A stretch of 64,000 bases of DNA from Agrypnia vestita (Eukaryota; Arthropoda; Insecta; Trichoptera; Phryganeidae): the NCBI GenBank assembly GCA_016648135.1, contig JADDOH010023104.1:62001-126000 (forward strand), given 5' to 3'. The notes under the pieces were generated by a model. That model did no database searches, was not told the origin of the DNA, and saw nothing but the letters and a program-made list of their open reading frames with translations. This document shows positions 31,313 through 43,148 of this stretch, in pieces (position 1 is the stretch's first letter; the number at the start of each line of letters is the position of its first letter). The translations under genes were made by a program, and so were the position numbers.

Positions 31313-33840
31313 TTAGCATTATTGATAATCTCATTAAAAAATTATAAAAATAGCCTTTTTCCGAGCTCCCAAAGTAGAATCCTGCCTTAGCCTCTTCTTA
31401 GGAGGTTTGACTTCCACCGACATGCTACACTACAAATAAGAACTCCGACGACGTTAATGTTCGCCCTGAAAGGATAATCCGGGCCAGACCGAATAGATAT
31501 TCTCTCGGCGCCTGCTCAGTGTCGGGTGTCCAGGGAGAAGCGCGGAAATCTCGCGCCCACGGCGGGAATTACCTTTCCCATTCAAAACCGAAAATCCAGG
31601 GGGAAATGGTATCAGATGAAATATAATTCTTTTGAATTTTTCTAAAGGCGCCCTCCGTGCAACTACCCACGCGTAAATTTATTTTCAGAATAATTCGCCG
31701 CGTCAAAAGGTATCGTGTTCAGACCGGCTCGGACATTTTTCCATTGCCTTCTATTATTTGTTCCTTCATTTCACGTTGCCGGTTCGTACAATATTTTCGT
31801 GTCACATTTGTTTGATTTCATCCTTTATTGCGGTATTTAATTCTTCATTTTCCATAGCCATCCTGTGCCTATTTCCTCATTTCACAATGCCTTGCAGTAT
31901 TTTTATTTATCTTTTATTGTAATATACCTAACAGTATAGGGTATAAAAGTACACATTAAAATATAGATTATAAAAATATACGTATTGGAATTCCTTGTTA
32001 TGTCACTATGGGACAAAACTATCGAAATCGAAAGCTCTAAGACCTTCCACTACATTACGGAATACACTACTACACTCTGGAATGAGCTACAACATTTGAA
32101 TAACGTCTAGAACAATTAATGGTATTCACCGCTTACCCAAGACCGTTCTATGAGCAAAAGCTTCCTTATCGGTCCTACTCAATCGTCTCCAGTTTTTTAA
32201 CACACTATAAATCGCCGCGAAACGGCCGCAGAAACAAGTCATTAACTGTCCCCACCGTGGAATAAGTCTTTATTATAACGTCTAGAATAATCAAGAAACG
32301 ACGGAAACAAACTACAAACGTCTACAATGCTCGGAAACACAACAGGTTCGCTATAAAGCAAAGCCGTGTCACGGCCATGGTTTAGTTTTATTTTGACGTT
32401 TCTACCGGTCCGAGATTAGCGACAAACCGTGGTAATCAGTGTTATCAACGCGTAGATTAATAAAGCGAAATACTTCCATGCGATATTTGAACAGACATTT
32501 TTCGAAAGTGTTACCCCACGAAAATAGATAATTTATAGATGGATGACTTAAACAGTAGTGTATTCATTTAATTTGTGTTAAGTCATTTTGCCCATTTAAT
32601 AATTAATTAATTACTAATTAATTTCCAGTCTTTTCATTTGTCTTCGCAGCCATGCCACAGTATCCTGTTCCTCTATAAAAGTCGAAGACATATATGTAGA
32701 GAGTAGGGGCATTGTTATAACAACTTCTCCAAAACAAAATAATATTAACAAATGCAGAAAAAGAAAAAAGTAGACAACAGTAAAATGTAGATTAAATAAT
32801 GATGCACCATAAAATTGAAGTTTTTTCCGTAATTGTGGAAATGAACATGTCTACCCAAAAAACATTTGCGGAAATGCTCGCATTGGTAGATATTTAATTT
32901 AATGTTAAATTACTAAATTGCTTCAGATTAATTAAGGTATCCATAAGAAGAAATTAATGCTTATAATAGTAGATTAAATTTCAGAACAATTTTAATACAA
33001 TAAATTAATGTACCTAATAAACCTTTATAATACACAACTCTATTTTATTACCATATCATCAAAATGGTGTGATTACTCTAATTGAGTTTAATTATACACG
33101 ATACTACTCGAATTTCGAGAGTGACAAAACTTGTCATCGACAGATGATGTATTAAGGGATTACACCACCTTGAGAGCCTAAAAATCAGGGAGAAATTTGG
33201 TGATTTTTTTACAAGGAGGTTATTAATTATTTAAATTATTTTATTGGCATTTAATAAAGTATTATATATATTTAGCTTTTATTGTATTGGATTTTATTTT
33301 ACAAAAACACCAAAATGGCCACGTCTTGACCCTTTCCGCGGAGCTCCTCCGCCGTGACTAAGATGCAAGTTTGTCCGAGACAGAAAAGAAGGTTGCATAA
33401 GGGTGAATAATGTCAGGGTGTATTTATAGACTTGATAAACCTTCGACAACATTTTTCTCAATAAACATAATCAAAATCATATTTAAAGAAATCTGGATCG
33501 AGGGTAAAAGTTATTGTTTCTGTTTCAAAGCTATTTGTATGAAGGAAAGTCGTAATTATAAAGCGGAAAGTTTGTTTGTGCAAAACAGCAAAAACTTTGC
33601 GCTGTGATATCGTTACATTTATAGATGGTGCTACCAATATACGTTATGTAAGAAAAAAAAAAGTTTTTTGTTTTTTTATAAATCAATACCACGTAGGAGA
33701 AATACTATTTTTAAATGGACGTAGCTATTTATTTATTTATCTTAATTATTTAGTTCCACATATGATGTTGTGTGGGCTAAGCATACATGTTTTCATTTAA
33801 ACAAATTGCATTCCATCTAGTCATTTAAAAGTTTTTACAA
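31313..33840. other. Sparse region without recognised genes or repeats
   Basis: GC content is higher at 31380-31740 (gccctgaaaggataatccgg and similar) and the region is otherwise AT-rich. Small frames (33410-33800) have no domain features. This is the longest stretch here with no clear transposon. Confidence 0.4.
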
Positions 33841-34345
33841 TAAAACTAGCTGCGACCGCGCGGCTTCGCACGCGTAGATTTTTAGTGCACTGTTAGGATC
33901 GTCATAGAACTTTCGTGAGCCTTCTAGAACATCCTCCTTCCAGAACTTTCAAGAAATTTATCGAATCGCCGCCTTATAGAACGAAGGTTCTACACCGCCA
34001 ATCGGTGTAGAACCTTATAGAACTTCGGGAATTTTCTAGAACCTCCTCCTTCTAGAACTTTCTAGAGCAGGTTTTTCCGGAACCTTTTAGACTCACCGAC
34101 ACAGTCGGCGCGCCTATTTTGAAACAATGAAGCATTTGCGGCCTTCCCATAAAAGTGCTGGAAAGCACATTTTTGTCACCCGCTTCCACCCACGCACAGC
34201 CACCCCCACCAAACTAGCATATTTTCGAAGTGACACCAAGGGCTATCCACCACCATAACCAGCGGTGGATGGTTGTGGCTGGTTGTGGAGAAAACTTGGC
34301 GGGTAGGGAAACACGGGTTTCTTTTTATATATATATATATATATA
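33841..34345 (+). repeat. Dispersed repeat CTAG (copy 2)
   Basis: It has the same ends as 12511-12988 (taaaactagctg / gtagggaaacacgg, then a TA run) and similar length, with small indels such as the inserted atcggtgtagaacc stretch near 34000. Confidence 0.6.
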
Positions 34346-34606
34346 TTTTGATTTTTGCACGCCTGTTTAAACCTCCTTATATTCACTGTGTTTTGAATTT
34401 CTTTTGGCAGGCTATCGAAGATTTTAAAACCTTTGTACATCATACAATTTTGTGAGGTGTTTTTCTTTTTCTTCGGAAGTCTTATGTTGTCGCTTCCTCT
34501 TGTATTATAAGAATGAAAATTCCTATTCAGCTTCATCCTGTCATCAAAGTTTACTGTTTCTAGTCCTAGGGTGTTCAACATTTTTGTTATTTTTGCTCTC
34601 GTATTA

Positions 34607-35898
34607 CGAGGGCGGTCCAATAAGTACCTAGCCTCACCGGCCGATGGCGCAACTATCGCAAGAGAAATTTATTATCGTGTAGTACATTCTCATAGACGAC
34701 TACTGTCAAAATTTCAGTCGAATCGGACTCGTAGTTTTGTTTTGACCGCGTGTGGAAGTGGGCGTGTCCGCGGATTTTAGAAAAATGGAAAAAGAGCAAT
34801 ATTGGTCGGTGATTCGATTCTTGTTTTTGGAAAAGAAATCGCGCAGCGAAATCAAAGAGCGCTTGGATGCTGTGTATGGTGACACTTCTCCTTCGATGGC
34901 GACTGTCAAAAAATGGTTTAATGAGTTTCAACGTGGTCGCACATCGGTTTTTGATGAGCCACGCCCAGGTGCCCCGAAAATGGCTACCACTGAGGATAAC
35001 ATAACAAAAATCCATGATCTCGTATTAGCAGACCGCCGATTGAAGATACGCGAGATAGCTGAGACGGTAGGCATCTCAAAAGGCCGCGCGGGTCATATCC
35101 TGCATGAAATTTTGGGCATGAGAAAACTGTCGGCGCGATGGGTGCCGCGTTTGCTCACTCCGGACAACAAGCGAAACCGTGAGACTACTTCAGAGCAGTG
35201 TTTAACGCTGTTTAAGCGCAATCCGAAAGAGTTTCTACGTCGTTTCGTGACCGTCGACGAAACATGGATTCACTGGTACACACCAGAGACCAAGGAACAG
35301 TCGAAACAGTGGAATTCACCCGGTGAACGTGCTCCGAAGAAGGCGAAGACTGTCCTGTCGGCCGGAAAGGTGATGGCCACCGTTTTCTGGGATTCACAAG
35401 GTGTGATCTACATCGACTACCTGGAGAAGGGCAAAACAATCACAGGGCTGTATTATGCCAAATTATTGGGCCGATTCGACGCCGAATTGCAGAAAAAACG
35501 GCCATATTTGACGAAGAAAAAAGTGCTCTTCCACCATGACAACGCACCGACTCACACCTCCGCCCTCGCCACGGCTAAATTGGTCGAATTGGGCTATGAA
35601 CTGCTGCCCCATCCTCCGTATTCTCCAGATTTGGCCCCGTGCGACTTCTTTTTGTTTCTAAACTTGAAAAAATCACTCGCCGGGCAGAAATTTGAGTCGA
35701 ATGAGGTGGTCATCACCGCCACGGAGGCCTACTTTGCAGACCTCGAGAAAACGTATTTTTCAGACGGGTTAAAGAAATTGGAGCTTCGCTGGATCAAGTG
35801 TATCGAGCTAAAAGGAGATTACGTTGAGAAATAAATTACTACTTTTCCAAAATTTTCGTTTTTCTTTTGTAGGCTAGGTACTTATTGGACCGCCCTCG
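34607..35898 (+). mobile_element. Full-length irritans-type mariner, identical TIRs, TA TSD
   Basis: The first and last 28 bp are perfect inverted repeats (CGAGGGCGGTCCAATAAGTA and onward) flanked by TA (34605-34606, 35899-35900). At 1292 bp with an intact transposase, it has the length and structure of an autonomous mariner. It is inserted in a decayed LINE. Confidence 0.95.
34785..35834 (+). CDS. Mariner transposase, intact
   Basis: Cut-and-paste DNA transposase acting in the nucleus on its own TIRs with TA target choice. I chose the Met at 34785 (MEKEQYWSVIRFLFLEKKS), giving 349 residues, the usual mariner length. The in-frame ATG at 34752 adds 11 residues with no homology. The paired helix-turn-helix region covers about residues 1-110, with the WVPRLLT linker at about 126. 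The D,D34D triad is complete: Asp158 in VTVDETWIHWY (35256), Asp252 in LFHHDNAPTH (35538), and Asp287 in LAPCDFFLF (35643). There is no stop or frameshift. With identical TIRs this is a candidate active element. Other explanations are unlikely. Confidence 0.95.
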   Translation: MEKEQYWSVIRFLFLEKKSRSEIKERLDAVYGDTSPSMATVKKWFNEFQRGRTSVFDEPRPGAPKMATTEDNITKIHDLVLADRRLKIREIAETVGISKGRAGHILHEILGMRKLSARWVPRLLTPDNKRNRETTSEQCLTLFKRNPKEFLRRFVTVDETWIHWYTPETKEQSKQWNSPGERAPKKAKTVLSAGKVMATVFWDSQGVIYIDYLEKGKTITGLYYAKLLGRFDAELQKKRPYLTKKKVLFHHDNAPTHTSALATAKLVELGYELLPHPPYSPDLAPCDFFLFLNLKKSLAGQKFESNEVVITATEAYFADLEKTYFSDGLKKLELRWIKCIELKGDYVEK

Positions 35899-35904
35899 TA
35901 CGAC

Positions 35905-36413
35905 GCGTCCAACTCACAATATGCTAAAATGCGTTATGTACGGGTTTAGAAAGCTCAATACGATGCCTTAAGGTACTGAAAATGTTCAAGCTCCAAGTGA
36001 TATAGTTTTTTGTAAATTCAATATTTTTCCACCTTTTGCCTTTTCAACCTTGCAGGGGAGGGAAACCCCTGCAAGGTTGAAAGGGCTTCATCTTCAACAC
36101 AATAGAAGCAGTACTCAGAAAAGTATGTATTTTTGCGGCCTCCAAAAGTCAACACGGAAAACAATTTTTTTCGAATTCACCGTAAAAATCATACGTACAC
36201 AACACAATGATGCAAATGAAATTTGATCTTTATTGGATCATGAATGTGTACTTTCCTCCGTATATCTTTTAAACTTCCTTATACGAATCGAACGAGAGAA
36301 CGCGAGTTAGGTAAGGTTAGGAGTGGACTCGTCCAACATCCTTCCGTGTAGCATACCTGTGCGGCGATGCGAAAATATTATGACGAAAAAATTCAAATTT
36401 ATCCGATCTGATA
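35905..36413. other. No gene; contains a short perfect hairpin
   Basis: A 17-bp inverted repeat (TTTCAACCTTGCAGGGG at 36042-36058, complement at 36066-36082) with a 7-base loop is the only structure noted. The first 90 bp is the LINE remnant described above. Confidence 0.45.
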
Positions 36414-36959
36414 ACAAGGTTATTTGGAAAACATTAATAACCTCGCAGGGCTATCTATATCTACCTACTCCTGCTTTAATTATGAGTGGAAAATGAGTTC
36501 AAGCACCCATGACCTAATATCAATAGTTATGGAGATACGTGACATTCAATTTTGCATTTTTTTTCAATATTTCCGACTTATTTTTTGTAAAACATTGGAT
36601 TTTTGTATCATTACAGTAAAATCGAATATGAAAATCCATTCCTTTAACACAAGTCAAATAAAATAATGAAAACCTTCCAATTCCGATTGAAAATATTCCA
36701 TTTGGAGTTTCTGCAGGGTTTTTTATCATTTTATCTAAATTGTATTGAAACAATTGAATTTTTCGTAATCGATTTAAGTTACTGTAATGATAGTTCAACG
36801 TTTTGTAAAAAATCAGTCAGAAATATTGAAAAAAATGCAAACCTTGATATTGCATAACTCCATAACTATTGATATGGTCTGGCTCCTTGAACATTTTCGG
36901 CTCATAATCAAGGCAGGAATATGGTCCTGCGAGGTTATTAATGTTTCCCATTAACCCTG
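36414..36959. mobile_element. MITE family F (copy 2)
   Basis: Palindromic like 7184-7735: aaggttatttggaaaacatt on the left and the complementary end attaaccctg on the right. Arms are imperfect, and the left tip is decayed. Confidence 0.75.
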
Positions 36960-37494
36960 TGTATGTGAAGAGAAAAACTGCTACTACTGACTTATCCGAG
37001 TTAGTATTCTAATACTTCTAAGTTTATATCCGCCTAAACTTCTAAGTTTATATCCGCCCTTGGCATGATGGTAAATAAGTATTACATGTACTGTTGATTA
37101 CAAAAATTGCAATAAATCGACAACTCGTTTAATAAACTAAGTTAAACTTTTATGTACAATGAAATGTTTTTGCAAAAAAATTGTTCCAAAGATATTTGCA
37201 GTCGATTACGACACTTCGTGATTTTCAAGTAGGTACAAGTATTTTGAGAACATAAGCCAGGTTGCATAAGCCAGGTTGTGCATGCCTGTGCTTATTGCAG
37301 GGTGGGCATAGATGGATATTGATCTGGTTACGTGGATAACATGTAATAATACGTACATTTGGATGGCCGCGATGACATCAGGACGAATGTAACATTTAAT
37401 AAGCTCACCTGCAACAAAGAGAAATATAATTATGAGCTTAAAATTGCATTTATTATATAAAAATCGAAGACATAATTAAATTTTTAAATATGGT
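36960..37494. other. No gene recognised
   Basis: Lies between two MITE F copies. A short direct repeat (cttctaagtttatatccgcc) occurs twice near 37016-37058. Confidence 0.4.
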
Positions 37495-37658
37495 TTTACA
37501 AAAGATAAGTCAGAAATATTGAAAAAAAATGCAAACTTTGAAGTCGAATATCTCCTTAACTATTGACATTAGGTCATAATAGCTTGAACATTTTCGACTC
37601 ATAATCAAGGCAGGAATATAGTCCTTCGAGGTTATTAATGTTTTACAAATAACCTTAT
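37495..37658. repeat. MITE family F (copy 3), right half only
   Basis: It matches the right arm of 7184-7735 from the aataagtcagaaatatt block to gttttacaaataacc. Confidence 0.7.
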
Positions 37659-38452
37659 GTGTATAGTCGCTTCTATGTCGCTTGTCAAAACAATTCTGAT
37701 TCTCCGCGTCTGCCCGTGATTGCTTATATGTTTAAATAATGTCGGTTCGCGATACATAAACAATGTTCGACTTGTTTCTGCACATTTCTAGTTATTATAG
37801 TTTCTTCGAGAATAGTTTAGGTCATTCTAAAATTACGTAGAATGTTTTAAAAGCTTCGATAGCGTGGTTATTATTGTTTTAGGCGCTCATGACAATATAT
37901 TAAAATTTGTTTGGCTTTGGCTTAAAGAATACTATCGGCGCACAAGCCCTATATATTTTTCCCTGTCATGAGGTTGCTAGGCAGCCAACCCCTTCCTAAC
38001 GCTAAGGACTATCATATTGCCCTCTCGCAAATGTCCCAGGAAGGCTGATACAGGTCATATACCCTACGGAGAAATACTTAATACGAAACCGTTGTCCTTG
38101 GAAGGGTGGGCTTGATTAAAATTGATGTCGATATCAAACACTACTCCTGCCGTGGTCTGGCTTCGAAAAAGATCATAGCTATTTATTATCATATTCTCAT
38201 CTAAATTTCCAGTACGAAATAAATGGAAATAAATCAAACCGATTCAAATTACAATTCAATAGTTTAAACTAAACGATGAATTTAGGTTGTCAATTGAAAT
38301 ACTTAATGTTATTCTTAAACATGAATCTATATTGGCACACTAAAACACTGTTACGACAGTATATTTAATTGTAGCATTATAACATTGTGATAACATTTTT
38401 TATATTAATAAAAAGAAAACACTTGCATAAAATTACTATTTTTTGAATAATC
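37659..38452. other. No gene recognised
   Basis: No ORF with domain features and no match to other repeats in the window. Confidence 0.4.
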
Positions 38453-38495
38453 GACATGTTTCGGGACCAATGGTTAAGGCTATCGTCCGGCAAAA
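38453..38495 (-). ncRNA. Degenerate hammerhead-like PLE terminus
   Basis: The minus strand has CGGACGA (U4 changed), a hairpin, and an intact GAAACATGT. The sequence around it resembles PLE termini. It is probably inactive. Confidence 0.4.
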
Positions 38496-38819
38496 TGAGA
38501 AAAAATACACAATTTTTTTCATATTCTTCTCTTGCGTTTTTATCATATTTTTGTATGAAAAGATATCACATTAAAATTTATTAATCAGATTCCATATATT
38601 TCAATACGGATATCTTCTAAAAAGGACGCAAACAAAATTATTGAATAGACTAATAAATAACCAAACTTAAGGTTTTAAAAATGAAGAAAATTGCTCCACT
38701 TTGTGGGCCTTGTGACTGGATGGACTCGTTTTCAATATTATTAAAAAGTAAAGAATGTCAGTCTTAAAAACTGTTTTTAAATATAATTTTGTTTTCTCAA
38801 CCCTTTTATACATTACAAA

Positions 38820-38945
38820 TTTATCAATTGATTAGAAAAGAAGAATAAAATTAACGAAAAAATATTTGGGCTGCTACCGGGATTCGAACCAATGGACTCT
38901 CTATCCGGGAATGGCGCGTTATCCAATTTCGCCACGGCAGCTTGG
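38820..38945 (-). repeat. tRNA-like SINE, family S2 (copy 1)
   Basis: The minus strand reads GCTGCCG, then A-box-like TGGCGAAATTGGATAAC, exact B box GGTTCGAATCC, then CGGTAGC. The 7-bp acceptor stem pairs, but the T and anticodon stems do not. A tail caaatattttttcgtt follows, also present after 41967. This makes it a SINE rather than a tRNA gene. Confidence 0.6.
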
Positions 38946-39369
38946 TAAATTAACGTAAATTTTTCGACCTTATATGTATTGCAACATAATTCTCGATATT
39001 TCGAGAGAGAAGATTTTCTATGTAAAGATGACAATCGTGCTGCGCGGACAGTGCCTTGTCTTGATAGAATGCGATGTCACAAGACACAAGACAAGAGTAA
39101 AGCGAAATAGAAAAATACCTACCTTTGTATTTGTGCAATAATCTCGAGTGACAAGTGCGAAATTGGTGTGAAATAAAGTACGGTGCTCCGATTAAATTCG
39201 TGTCCAGTGATATAAGTTAGTTAATAAAAATTCAATTAATTTTCAATGTTTCATTTCCCTCTCACAGCCACGAAATGCTTTGATGGCAAGCGGAAAGATA
39301 TTGATATTGAGTGTTATAAATAAATTAGTGGTTTGGCAAAGATAATTGTTAGAATATTAATCAAGCAAA

Positions 39370-39590
39370 TCTTCTTCTTCTTCATGTACCCTGTCGGGTC
39401 CTCTGGGAGAAAGTTTCCCTGTCCAGGGCAGTGCGGAGCAGTTCTTCCACGCTTCTTATCCCGGTCCACTCTCGGATGTTTCCAAGCCAGGAATGCCGCC
39501 TCCTTCCGACCCCTCTGCGACCCTCAATCTTCCCCTTCATGACGAGCTGAAGAATGGAGTACATTTCGCCACTCATTATGTGACCAAAAT
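39370..39590 (-). pseudogene. LINE C-terminus, MKGKIEGRRGVGRRR type
   Basis: The minus strand from about 39576 reads MSGEMYSILQLVMKGKIEGR, then GVGRRRHSWLGNIREW, the last conserved block of a LINE protein. Related blocks are at 45325-45450, 46611-46710 and 57535-57690. Confidence 0.6.
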
Positions 39591-39594
39591 ATGA

Positions 39595-40385
39595 AATTAT
39601 TATGTGAGTAACTGTCTGTTTGTGTTTGCTCTACGTGAAACTTCAATATTACTATACATGTCAGTCCAAGATATCCTTAACATTTTACGATGTATCCACA
39701 TTTCGAACGCCTATCGATCAATAAATCAAATAAATACAAATCCTAAAATGATTAAAAACGAGACATGTTAATACGCAAAATTTTCGCAACTGGCGTGCGG
39801 CCGACTCCTGACCTAACCCTTGGCGCATTTTGAAATGAACGGAACTGTTTCGAGTGCCGAGATGCTGTCTGGGGGACACTGCCCCCCGTGACATTTACGC
39901 ACACGTCCGGGGCAGAGGGTGCGCGCCCCCTGGCCCCCTGCGCCCCCTGGCCGCCCGCGGCCCACCTGTGGAGCGGAGCGGCGCAGAACAGTAAAGGTCA
40001 GGATCAGGTGCCTGTTTATTATTCAAGCTGCTCATAAATACGGTACACGGACGAGGCAATGTTGCTTTTAGCATTAAAAAAAGAGGTGCTTACATGGAAT
40101 AAACACATAATCAATCATTTAACCTGAATCGATACTTTTTAAATGAAAAATATTCAGCTTCCCCAGAGACTTTTTGTGTTTTTTTCCATTTTGATTTTGA
40201 TGCCTAAGTTAGGAAAGGTAATGCATTTAAAATATTTTATTTATTTGTCATCTTATGGTCTCCCTTCGGCTCGATACACTAGACTTATTGTCTAGCGACA
40301 TTTCAATATTATAAGCCATTCAAGTATACGATTTGTCGAAATCAAGCAAAATAGTAAACCTATTTTTTTTCGGCGATGATTTTCT
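39595..40385. other. No gene; short GC-rich patch
   Basis: A GC-rich block at about 39865-39990 (gcgccccctgg repeats) lies in AT-rich DNA. No promoter or ORF evidence. Confidence 0.35.
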
Positions 40386-40840
40386 TATTCAACGTGAACC
40401 GCTTTCTGCCAAATTATATTTTCCATCGAACCCGAAACCCTCACAGCAAAATAAGAGATTTTTTCCAAACTTTCTTGAGAAAAAAAAAATATATGCGCCT
40501 AACCTACGAAAGGTACCGAAATTAGTTGCTTCCTGTTCGTTGAACAATTTGAAACCTTTGTACCAAGTATAAACTATTTTGCCTTCCTGCCAGTTTGTTT
40601 TTGGAAGTTTAAAATCCAACCGTCTTCTCGTACGACAAGTGAGGACCTCAAAATTATATTTTGTGTTTTTATTCATATATCATGGCACTAATCGTGTTTT
40701 TGATTTTGTATGTCAAGACAAGGACATCTGTATAATTTTTTGCTTGACTGTTTTAAAACTCAGGCTGATTTTTGTATATCTGGTACATATCAAATTGTAT
40801 TTTTTTGCTTCTCTGTTTCATTTACCAGAAACAATGTAAG
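40386..40840 (-). pseudogene. Degraded LINE C-terminus
   Basis: The minus strand 40676-40540 has YNFEVLTCRTRRRLDFKLP, then VYTWYKGFKLFNEQ, which parallels the YNTR.., YKGFKIFDSLP order of the LINE at 34346. Upstream decay extends to about 40840. Confidence 0.45.
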
Positions 40841-41403
40841 ACAGTAATCGATACGCGGAGTAACAAAGGAATCATATTTTAAACGCGAAGTTTAAAGGTT
40901 TAGTTTCTTTCTTATTCTGCTTAATTATTTTTTTAATTAAACGTTTTAGTAATAAATCGTCACTTTCGAATCGTCATTATATAAATTATGTGCACGATGG
41001 ATGAATGAATTATAATTATAATTTTTAAGGTTATTTATTATAAAATACAAGTAATAACAAAACATAAAATGGAATCAAATAAGGACAGTTACAATACGCA
41101 CTTGTTAAGTCTAACAGACATGTAAATAGTGGTGTGGGGTTCTAACCTCGTCTTGAAATTCTTGGAGTCAGGGAATTAGTTATATTTTCAAACAAAAGCG
41201 TTTCTAAATATAGTTAATAAAAAAAGACTTTATTTTTACCGATTATTATTTATTGAAAATATTATCATGTTTCAAGACATTTTCCACATATAAAAATAAT
41301 TACAATCATACATTTGTTTTCATATTAGTTAGTACCTAATTATTTATTAATTTCCCACATTTAAAAAAAAAAATTGTCTTTGCTTCGATTTTTTATTTTT
41401 TAT

Positions 41404-41515
41404 TTTATCCTGAGGAAGGGACCATTGGCCTTGAAACGTGGTGGTGGTAAAAACAATATAAATTTTTACAAATTTTATGAATAATTACACCACGAACTTA
41501 TTTTGCTCTTTTTGA
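41404..41515 (+). ncRNA. Hammerhead-like PLE terminus
   Basis: CTGAGGA at 41410-41416, stem II AAGG..CC/GGCCTT with a 2-base bulge, GAAAC at 41433-41437, then the PLE 3' flank (ggtggtaaaaacaa, then TTTGAAGAAG). Position 17 appears to be G, which should not be cleaved. Confidence 0.5.
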
Positions 41516-41614
41516 AGAAGTTTCTAAATTATTTATTAAATATTATTAATAATTATCATTAAATAATATATTCTTATTGTGATGTTGCGATTTAAGAGCA
41601 AAGTTTTGTGAATT

Positions 41615-42035
41615 TTTAAAACTAAAATTAATCAATTAAAAAGACAAACAGAAAAATCAAATCAACGAAAAAATGTGTTCTTTAATATAATATACCTATA
41701 TGTGTTGTATAAAATGTGTCCAAAAATCAAAATGAATTAACAATTTAATTCTGGCGTCCTCTAGCGGCAGATACACAAAGTAATTTGTAACTACCATTGC
41801 AAAAAGTGGATTGCTTAAAATGGACAATATATGTTTATCAATTAATGTAAACAGACTTACAGATGAGGTCGATATATTGACGGAAATGTACGAGGCTGAT
41901 GTAGCGTAATGGTAACGCACCTTCCCGGATAGATAGAACATCCGGGTTTGAGTCCCGGTGGCAGCCAAATATTTTTTGTTCGCTTGATTTTTCTGTATGT
42001 CTTTTTAATTGATTAAAAAATTTGGTTTTAAAGTT
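41615..42035. repeat. tRNA-like SINE S2 (copy 2, plus) with an inverted tail copy
   Basis: The head at about 41893-41967 has A box TAGCGTAATGGTAAC, B box GGTTTGAGTCC and the end GGTGGCAGCC, followed by a tail to about 42035. The same tail lies inverted at 41615-41675. Confidence 0.6.
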
Positions 42036-42634
42036 TCTCAATAGTTAACATATTTTTATGACATGTGTTCCGAGTGGGCAAATCTACTTTTTAATTTATC
42101 TCAGCATATTTTTGAGTTTCTTCAAGAAGACGTAAAATTCCTAGACAAAGTGACCTCTGTCAGTTGACGTAAATAGCGCAATCGCCGCAATGATTGTAAT
42201 TTCAAAATTTGATAAGCGAGTTGCGGCCTCTGACATTTAGAAAACTGGGGGATTTTTGCTGAGGAGCGGGGGGAGGGGATTAGCTAGGGGAGTTGGGGGG
42301 AGGAGAGACACCTGTGGAGCCGAACAAGAGCGAAAATGTTATGCGGATTGTATTATTCAGATCATCAAAAGTTACACTGGCGTCCAACAGGTTATTTCGG
42401 TCGAGGTTCATTTCGAAACGGAAAAAGGTCGAGTTTTTTTCGGTGAATGTAGTTTCACACCCTGTCGAGCAATTCCATCTCCGATTACTATTAGGATACC
42501 GAGAAGAACCACAATATTATAGGTATTGTAAAAGCACTTTCTTATGTTTATTATGGAGTGTATAATGTTTATTATGAAGTGTATAACGTTTATTATGGAG
42601 TGTATAATGTTTATTTTTAAATCAGTTGGTATGA
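42036..42634. other. No gene; G-rich patch and short tandem
   Basis: A G-rich patch lies at 42245-42305 and three tandem copies of a 26-bp unit (tttattatggagtgtataatg) at 42539-42612. Frames here lack domain features. Confidence 0.4.
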
Positions 42635-42647
42635 TTGTTATTTGACT

Positions 42648-43135
42648 AATCACTTTGTTTTCACCACTTTATTAGATTAAACAATCTACATATTTCGAGA
42701 ACAATGTTCTCTTCTTCAGGATTAATGTGTACTAAATTGTGTGTATTGTGTACTTTAGTACACAATAATCCTGAAGAAGAGAACATTGTTCTCGAAACAT
42801 GTACAAACATTGTTTAATCTAATAAAGTGGTGAAAACAAAGTGATTTGTGTTTAATTTTAATAATACACAATAATCCTGAAGCAGAGAACATTGTTCTCG
42901 AAACATGTAGAAACATTGTTTAATCTAATAAAGTGGTGAAAACAAAGTGATTTGTGTTTAATTTTAATAATACACAATAATCCTGAAGCAGAGAACATTG
43001 TTCTCGAAACATGTAGAAACATTGTTTAATCTAATAAAGTGGTGAAAACAAAGTGACTTGTGTTTAATTTTAATAATAATGTGACCACAAAGTTCACAAA
43101 GCCTTCATACAGAAGAAAAAATATTCTTCGAACAG
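42648..43135 (+). mobile_element. PLE terminal cluster: one inverted and three direct cores, 13-bp TSD
   Basis: TTGTTATTTGACT is duplicated at 42635-42647 and 43136-43148. Inside are an inverted arm (minus core near 42681-42727) and direct cores at 42771, 42877 and 42983. The last two belong to a 106-bp tandem duplication (units at 42841, 42947 and 43053). Stem II is GAGAAC/GTTCTC in all. The core at 42771-42798 is CTGAAGA..GAAAC. The last two share CTGAAGC, so they were copied after that mutation. The right flank reads aagccttcatac, then atattcttcgaa, as at 14225-14290. Confidence 0.85.
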
Positions 43136-43148
43136 TTGTTATTTGACT

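Larger units (their letters stand above)
34346..35990 (-). pseudogene. LINE RT C-terminus split by a mariner
   Basis: Minus-strand coding before the mariner (35990 to 35899) reads IFSTLRHRIELSKPVHNAF and ..IVSWTRR with one stop. After the mariner (34604 to 34346) it resumes NTRAKITKMLNTLGLETVNF, then NFHSYNTRGSDNIRLP, MMYKGFKIFDSLPKEI and RRFKQACK. The YNTR.. and LP.EI.. blocks are the C-terminal signature of CR1/L2-type LINEs. The reading frame resumes when the mariner is removed at TA. Confidence 0.7.

Noticed and set aside
38870..38945. tRNA gene on the minus strand
   Set aside because: The B box and acceptor stem look right, but the anticodon and T stems do not pair, and the tail is shared with the copy at 41893-41967. 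It is a tRNA-derived SINE.
42408..42653. Minus-strand peptide with repeated INIIHSI
   Set aside because: Product of the 26-bp tandem repeat at 42539-42612, not a conserved gene.
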